The notes below the pieces were generated by a model. It saw only the letters and a list, made by a program, of their open reading frames with translations, did no database searches and was not told the DNA's origin. DNA of 64,000 nucleotides from Niabella sp. (lineage in GTDB: Bacteria; Bacteroidota; Bacteroidia; Chitinophagales; Chitinophagaceae): NCBI GenBank assembly GCA_017744715.1, contig JAGIAT010000010.1, positions 62,001-126,000 on the forward strand, written 5' to 3'. The translations under genes and the position numbers were made by a program. Each line of letters starts with the position of its first letter. The stretch's first letter is position 1. Shown in pieces: positions 59,677 to 64,000 of this stretch.

Positions 59677-60138
59677 CTACCCCTCATACCCAACATCCTC
59701 CGGCAGGTTTCTTCCATCTGCAGCGGCAGTAGCCAGTTCATCGCAGCGGTTATTATACGGGTTATCGGCATGCCCTTTCACCCACACAAACCGGATCTGG
59801 AATTTTTTGGCAAGATGATAGTATTGCATCCACAGGTCCTTATTTTTTTTTCCGCCTTTAAAATCGGTACGAACCCAGTTATTCAGCCACCCCTTGGTAA
59901 CCGAATTCACTACATACTGACTGTCTGAATAAATGGTAACAGGCAGCTCCGCTGTCTTCAGTGTTTTGAGCCCTTCAATTACCGCCATCAGCTCCATGCG
60001 GTTGTTTGTAGTACGCCGGAAGCCGCCGGATAGTTCTTTCAGGTGCCTTCCATACATCAACAATACACCATAACCACCCGGCCCCGGATTGCCGCGGGCT
60101 GCCCCATCCGTATAAATCGTAATTCCCTGGGATTGCAT
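59677..60138 (-). CDS. rnhA: Ribonuclease HI
   Basis: A 153-aa nuclease that cleaves RNA in RNA-DNA hybrids. The four active-site acids are present: Asp11 in YTDGAARGNPG, Glu49 in NRMELMAVI, Asp72 in YSDSQYVV and Asp133 in NRCDELA, with the flexible His123 in KGHADNPYNN. ATG 60138 is supported by the -7 element TATCTTTG 6 nt upstream; a TTG three codons earlier is ruled out by this. A divergent DUF4846 gene starts 115 bp away. Confidence 0.96.
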   Translation of the reverse strand: MQSQGITIYTDGAARGNPGPGGYGVLLMYGRHLKELSGGFRRTTNNRMELMAVIEGLKTLKTAELPVTIYSDSQYVVNSVTKGWLNNWVRTDFKGGKKNKDLWMQYYHLAKKFQIRFVWVKGHADNPYNNRCDELATAAADGRNLPEDVGYEG

Positions 60139-60144
60139 AGCAAA

Positions 60145-60152
60145 CAAAGATA
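60145..60152 (-). promoter_or_regulatory. -7 element TATCTTTG of rnhA
   Basis: Perfect TAnnTTTG on the minus strand, 6 nt before ATG 60138. The mRNA is predicted to be leaderless. Confidence 0.6.
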
Positions 60153-60252
60153 ATGGTCTTTAATAATCGGTTTATGGAACTTTTCAAAACCACACTCTCA
60201 TTTCGGAAAAAACAGCTCATTTATGATCTCAGTCCGCTACTTGAAATCCATC

Positions 60253-61095
60253 ATGCATCTTACGTTATGCCATTGCATCGCCGTGTTTTTCCTGCCGGGA
60301 TGCGGGCAGGCTGCAGCACCATCCCTTGCACCGGTAACTGCAGAACCGGCGCCGGTTTCCGCTGACGCGCCGCTGTCTGTTTCCGGTATCAAAACACCAC
60401 CGGGGTACACCCGCAGCAACACTCCGGTTGCCGATTTTGGTTTCTATTTAAGGCAGTTAAAACTTAAAAGCAACAACACTGTTTTTCTTTTTAACGGGGC
60501 ACCAAAAGCCAACCAGCAGGCGCAATATGCGGTACTGGACATCAGTGTTGGTAATAAAGATCTGCAACAATGCGCAGATGCTGTAATGCGCCTGAGGGCC
60601 GAATACCTGTTTGTGGAAAAGCGATTTGAACAGATCCGGTTTTATGCCGGTGATGGCACCTGGATCTCCTACGCCGCCTGGCTGAAAGGAATCCGGTACA
60701 AACTTTCGGGAAACAGGCTGGTTCACCGCACACCTGTATCACCTACACATGCATCCCTGTTACAGTATCTTGACATTGTATTTTCCTACTGCGGAACCGC
60801 TACATTACCGGCATCCCTTTATAAAAAACCAATAACGGCCATGCAGCCGGGCGATATATTGTTAAAACCTGGCGCGCCCGGGCACGCGGTGATCGTTGTC
60901 GATATGGCACAAAACAATAAAAGTGAAAAGATCTATCTTTTGGCGCAAAGTTATATGCCGGCGCAGGATATACATATTCTCAAAAATCTTTCCGGCAAAC
61001 CTTCCGGGCCCTGGTACGCATTGCAGGGCAATAACGACGTTATTCAAACTCCGGAATGGACCTTTTATAAGGATCAGTTATACGGTTGGAAATAA
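60253..61095 (+). CDS. DUF4846 lipoprotein
   Basis: A 280-aa lipoprotein. Start ATG 60253 begins the signal MHLTLCHCIAVFFLPGC (lipobox Cys17); an earlier ATG at 60223 is possible. Family features of DUF4846 are GFYLRQLKLK, QQCADAVMRLRAEYLF and PGHAVIVVDMA, LLAQSYMPAQDIHILKN. Conserved Bacteroidota protein of unknown function, sometimes regarded as peptidase-like because of the PGHA histidine. No operon partner; convergent with the toxin gene 13 bp downstream. Confidence 0.82.
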   Translation: MHLTLCHCIAVFFLPGCGQAAAPSLAPVTAEPAPVSADAPLSVSGIKTPPGYTRSNTPVADFGFYLRQLKLKSNNTVFLFNGAPKANQQAQYAVLDISVGNKDLQQCADAVMRLRAEYLFVEKRFEQIRFYAGDGTWISYAAWLKGIRYKLSGNRLVHRTPVSPTHASLLQYLDIVFSYCGTATLPASLYKKPITAMQPGDILLKPGAPGHAVIVVDMAQNNKSEKIYLLAQSYMPAQDIHILKNLSGKPSGPWYALQGNNDVIQTPEWTFYKDQLYGWK

Positions 61096-61108
61096 AAAGC
61101 AGCTGGTG

Positions 61109-61570
61109 CTATTCCGGTTTGCGGAGCAGTCGTTTATCCATAGGCATATGCCGGCTATAGATCACTTTTACATGTTCAAAGTCCGGATGGGCCGGGTTCA
61201 AAAGATAATTGTATTCCTCCTGCATCACGGCAGACGGAACCTTCAGGGCAAGAAACGCGCCTTCCTGCACAAACCTGTCTCCGATATGCTTCAACTGGTC
61301 CGGGGCCGGATTATGAAACCATTCTTCCGGTAACAGCGCAGGAGACAATTCCTGAACACTCCATTCCGGTATCTCCAGTCCCAGAATGCAAAGATCCAGT
61401 TTTACAACAGTTGTCAGGTGTACCACACTTTCCAGCAGCGCCAGCGATGGAGAAGCTGCGGTATACAGCACATAAGTGCCCCTGCTATGCCATCGCCCGG
61501 GGAAGCGCGCAGCCCCCGTACCACTCAGGTCATCTATATACGCGCACTTGCTAATTCGGTACACTTTCAT
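61109..61570 (-). CDS. RES-domain toxin
   Basis: The toxin of a type II toxin-antitoxin pair, 153 aa. RES domain features: YRISKCAYIDDLSGTGAARFPGRWHSRG near the N-terminus (Arg, Glu-type pocket) and LLNPAHPDFEHVKVIYSR with the closing MPMDKRLL. RES toxins degrade NAD+ and stop growth. The antitoxin gene is upstream with a 69-bp gap, in the standard order. Confidence 0.92.
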   Translation of the reverse strand: MKVYRISKCAYIDDLSGTGAARFPGRWHSRGTYVLYTAASPSLALLESVVHLTTVVKLDLCILGLEIPEWSVQELSPALLPEEWFHNPAPDQLKHIGDRFVQEGAFLALKVPSAVMQEEYNYLLNPAHPDFEHVKVIYSRHMPMDKRLLRKPE

Positions 61571-61639
61571 AGTTCATTGTTTGCAGCAGGTCTCATTATT
61601 CCGCTTTGGTTATAAGGACCGGTTATAGCCGGGGGATCG

Positions 61640-62161
61640 TTATGCAAATATGCCTTGTTCTATACGCCCCAGTTCATCCATAAGGAGTTCTATACCGATG
61701 GATGTATCAAGATATTCAATAGGTTTTTTTGCACCGAGGGCATCTACGGGTGTTACCATCCAGGTTTTAAAAGTGTCCAGGCCGTCAAAAACTTCCGCCC
61801 CTCTTGCATACAGCCGGGCCAGTTCAATAATCCGTTCGGATTGACCGGCATTGAGTTTTTGAGCAGGAGTATACCGCCGTAATGTTCGGTCGGAAGTGTG
61901 AATCATGCCAGCGATCTCGGCACTGGATACACCCATCACCTGTGCCAGATGATCCAGGGCTTTTTTGGGCAGGCCTTCACGGATACGGCCAATAAAATCA
62001 GCGGTATTATGAATCGTTTTAAAGGCCTGATCATCCTTGAGCCCCATTAATACAATAGGGTAATGTACACTGCTGAAACGGGTGTAATATGCTGCTGCCG
62101 GTTCTTCCAGAAGATTGGCTGGTACATTTTCTTTACCATTTTTTTTTCTTGTGGATTTCAT
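61640..62161 (-). CDS. Xre/MbcA/ParS-type antitoxin (DUF2384)
   Basis: A 173-aa antitoxin. A basic N-terminus (KSTRKKNGKEN), then the helix-turn-helix core LDHLAQVMGVSSAEIAGMIHTSDRTLRRY, and the C-terminal toxin-blocking domain FKTWMVTPVDALGAKKPIEYLDTSIG that inserts into the RES active site. A perfect TAAATTTG -7 element lies 17 nt upstream. The pair is autoregulated in known systems. Confidence 0.92.
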   Translation of the reverse strand: MKSTRKKNGKENVPANLLEEPAAAYYTRFSSVHYPIVLMGLKDDQAFKTIHNTADFIGRIREGLPKKALDHLAQVMGVSSAEIAGMIHTSDRTLRRYTPAQKLNAGQSERIIELARLYARGAEVFDGLDTFKTWMVTPVDALGAKKPIEYLDTSIGIELLMDELGRIEQGIFA

Positions 62162-62178
62162 CTTCTGTATTTATGACC

Positions 62179-62186
62179 CAAATTTA
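62179..62186 (-). promoter_or_regulatory. -7 element TAAATTTG of the Xre/RES operon
   Basis: Perfect TAnnTTTG on the minus strand, 17 nt before ATG 62161. Confidence 0.55.
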
Positions 62187-62333
62187 CGGTCATTTGTCCG
62201 GTTTATGAAATTTTTCCTGCACCTCGGTTCTTTTTCTTTACCGGACCATAGAAATTAATTCAGGCGCTAAGGTAACAATTCCCAAAAATGGGCTAATTTG
62301 GGTGCAACAAAACCTGTTTAACGAAATACAACA

Positions 62334-63233
62334 ATGAGCCAACTGCTAAAAATCACCACGCTGATCTATGCACTAATCATACCCTGTATACCCGCTTTGA
62401 GCCAGTCTGCCCCACAACAAAAACAGCTGCACGTTTCATTTGCGCCCCTATCGTCCGTAGAAAATTTCCGTTGGTCCATTGCCGGAAATGAGCAGGGTAC
62501 CAACCCAAATATCTTATCCGAGTTAAATTTTACCAGGTTAAAGCGAACCGGTTTTTCCATACAGGGATGCTATCAGCTTAGCAATCGTTTTGGATTGAAA
62601 GCTGCGGCAATTGTACAATACGGATATTCCGGCCGGGTTACCGATATTGATTATGCGGGTAATAACCGAAGAGGGCTCGTTACATTTCTCAAATTCCGGA
62701 GCAGGAAAAACAACACCTGTGATTACTGGTTGCAGGGCCGCTACCAGCTGCTGCGGAGTGGAATGGTTTCCGTGGCTGCCGGAGGCGGTTATTTTATTTC
62801 AAAGGCCGGCTACCGGATGCAGGGACGTTTGGATGCAGATATAAAAGGCATCTATAATGCGCAATGGCAGGGTCCGCTTTTGGATATCGACGCTGCGATC
62901 ATGCTTCCGCAACACTGGGAGATCCGGGCAGATATCACCGGTCAATACCATACCTATTACGCGGAAGGCGATTGGCGGCTCCGTTCCGATTTCAGGCATC
63001 CGCTTAGTTTTATTCACCGTGCCAGGGGCTGGGGGATCAACGGGCTGCTGGGGCTACATTACCAGCTCAACCCGCAGGTGGGGCTGCAACTTAAAGGCTT
63101 CCTGCAGCGATGGCAGACCGGTACCGGAAGCGACCTGTTATACATGGCAGACGACCGCCAGGTGTCAACCCGTATGAATGAATCCATAAAGAAACAATTG
63201 GGAATCGGGCTGGAAGCCGTATTTGGATTCTGA
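62334..63233 (+). CDS. Outer-membrane beta-barrel-like protein
   Basis: A 299-aa exported protein. Signal peptide MSQLLKITTLIYALIIPCIP; then alternating hydrophobic/polar strands with many aromatic residues (YQLSNRFGLKAAAIVQYGYSG and others) and the ending GIGLEAVFGF, C-terminal Phe typical for barrels folded by BamA. No family recognised. It lies opposite the antitoxin and may have nothing to do with it. Confidence 0.65.
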   Translation: MSQLLKITTLIYALIIPCIPALSQSAPQQKQLHVSFAPLSSVENFRWSIAGNEQGTNPNILSELNFTRLKRTGFSIQGCYQLSNRFGLKAAAIVQYGYSGRVTDIDYAGNNRRGLVTFLKFRSRKNNTCDYWLQGRYQLLRSGMVSVAAGGGYFISKAGYRMQGRLDADIKGIYNAQWQGPLLDIDAAIMLPQHWEIRADITGQYHTYYAEGDWRLRSDFRHPLSFIHRARGWGINGLLGLHYQLNPQVGLQLKGFLQRWQTGTGSDLLYMADDRQVSTRMNESIKKQLGIGLEAVFGF

Positions 63234-63402
63234 TGAAAGAAGCCATGCCTTCCGACGGCCGTCAATAAGATGGCGGGGCAAATAACCGATACCTTTTCGC
63301 AGATTACAAGAAAGGGAACCCGGTACTCACTAAAAACCTTGGGAGCGTACCAAAACTGCCTTGCGGCAAGAGCGCCTGCTTGTAACCTTGTTCCACAAAA
63401 AA

Positions 63403-63423
63403 ACCGCCCGGAGGCGGTCTTTT
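63403..63423. terminator. Bidirectional terminator
   Basis: Stem ACCGCC/GGCGGT flanked by A-run on the left and T-run on the right, between convergent genes ending at 63233 and 63449. Confidence 0.8.
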
Positions 63424-63448
63424 ATACTCTATAATCGTATTGTATTGC

Positions 63449-64000
63449 TTAGAAAATATAACGGATACCTACCTGCATGCCCCAGGTGCTACCAAAGCCA
63501 ACGTTTCTTTTGTATATTTTAGGCTCCCCTGTTGGATCAAAAGTGAACTTTCCACTTGAAACACCTAAAATGCTTTGTTCGGCAAATGATCCATAATTCA
63601 GGGCATAAACGTTACCCCATGAGTTGTTCAGTAAATTCAGGAAATTTTCAACATCCACACTCGCCTGTAATGTATGCCTGTGACCACCTGCCCTCACTGA
63701 AAAATCCTGTAAAATCCTCAGGTTTAATTGGTTCGTCCAGGGCAGTAAATTGCTATACCGGTCAACAAATTTTCCCTTGTGATCATTTAAAAACTTATCA
63801 TTTTGCACAAAAGTCCAAAACGCATCGGCCTGCTGTACAGGGGTATAAGTTCCTTTCACAGAGCCATCAGGATTTCTTGTTGTTAAAGTAGTAAACTGCT
63901 GCTCTAACCCATCTCTTGAGGTTGGAACATACAAAAGATCGTTACCTGTACCGTCGCCGTTAACATCACCAGAATATTTGTAATGGTATCTTCCTTGTGA
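63449..64000 (-). CDS. TonB-dependent receptor, C-terminal fragment
   Basis: The last 183 codons of a large outer-membrane receptor, open to the window edge. It reads ...DVNGDGTGNDLLYVPTS, then LRILQDFSVRAGGHRHTLQASVDVENFLNLLNNSWGNVYA and ends GMQVGIRYIF with the C-terminal aromatic residue of barrels. The GNDLLYVPTS pattern and VENFLNLLN (the region following is the last strands) are typical of OmpA-carboxypeptidase-regulatory-like TonB receptors of Bacteroidota. The substrate and upstream plug are outside the window. Confidence 0.88.
   Translation of the reverse strand, partial: SQGRYHYKYSGDVNGDGTGNDLLYVPTSRDGLEQQFTTLTTRNPDGSVKGTYTPVQQADAFWTFVQNDKFLNDHKGKFVDRYSNLLPWTNQLNLRILQDFSVRAGGHRHTLQASVDVENFLNLLNNSWGNVYALNYGSFAEQSILGVSSGKFTFDPTGEPKIYKRNVGFGSTWGMQVGIRYIF

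Noticed and set aside
1..64000. tRNA or rRNA genes
   Set aside because: I looked through the intergenic gaps for T-loop and 3'-end patterns of tRNAs and for conserved rRNA words and found none.

Overview
The window comes from a member of the Bacteroidota, most likely the family Chitinophagaceae (a Niabella-like genome is my best guess, from gene content only). The evidence is a SusC/SusD pair with an ECF sigma/FecR regulator, two sulfatases, many Sec-exported lipoproteins and beta-barrels, LytS/LytTR signalling, almost no Shine-Dalgarno sequences, and -7 promoter elements of the form TAnnTTTG. I see no rRNA, tRNA, CRISPR array, phage or insertion sequence.

Layout. 1-6.6 kb: the end of a formate/nitrite-type channel, a HEAT-repeat protein, an exported S9 peptidase, glycyl-tRNA synthetase, and about 0.8 kb of three imperfect 267-bp intergenic repeats. 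6.6-20.6 kb: housekeeping and small-molecule genes (a 54-aa membrane protein, lpxB, surE, an outer-membrane-like protein with HExxH, a membrane-protein/winged-helix/membrane-protein module with a duplicated operator, OsmC, VOC, GNAT, a PchB-like chorismate mutase, an MpaB-type oxygenase, clpC, a STAS protein, RNase Z). 20.6-32.2 kb: a non-coding kilobase with an 11-bp tandem repeat, then an unusual surface-protein locus. This locus has three tail-fibre-like proteins (A1-A3: conserved N-domain, YadA-type 14-residue head repeats, S74 self-processing chaperone, coiled coil). It also has two paralogous proteins (B1, B2) whose FN3-like domain is interrupted by a two-helix membrane hairpin ending in a lipobox. 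A lipoprotein, a propeller-type LytS sensor kinase and a LytTR regulator complete it.

32.3-41.8 kb: a compact sulfated-glycan utilisation locus, all on the minus strand: ECF sigma, FecR, SusC, SusD and two Cys-type sulfatases, with no glycoside hydrolase. 42-44.8 kb: a minus-strand operon of an Lgt-like membrane enzyme overlapping a radical SAM enzyme with the cysteine layout of tetraether-lipid synthase (Tes), followed by three tandem paralogous small membrane proteins. I read this as a candidate membrane-lipid modification system.

45-54 kb: a large FAD/Fe-S oxidoreductase, a single-domain response regulator with a possible decayed sensor, sucD, and a malic enzyme/MlaE/MlaF-type operon. 54-64 kb: a CCDC81-type HU/SPOR-like membrane protein, four tandem FKBP-like lipoproteins with an extra conserved cysteine pair, single-chain serine dehydratase, two 178-bp intergenic repeats, RNase HI, a DUF4846 lipoprotein, an Xre/RES toxin-antitoxin pair, a beta-barrel protein and the 3' end of a TonB-dependent receptor.

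The most interesting items are the fibre locus with its split FN3 proteins, the Tes-like/Lgt-like operon, the FKBP array, and five genes whose TAnnTTTG element lies only 6-7 nt before the start codon, which predicts leaderless transcripts.
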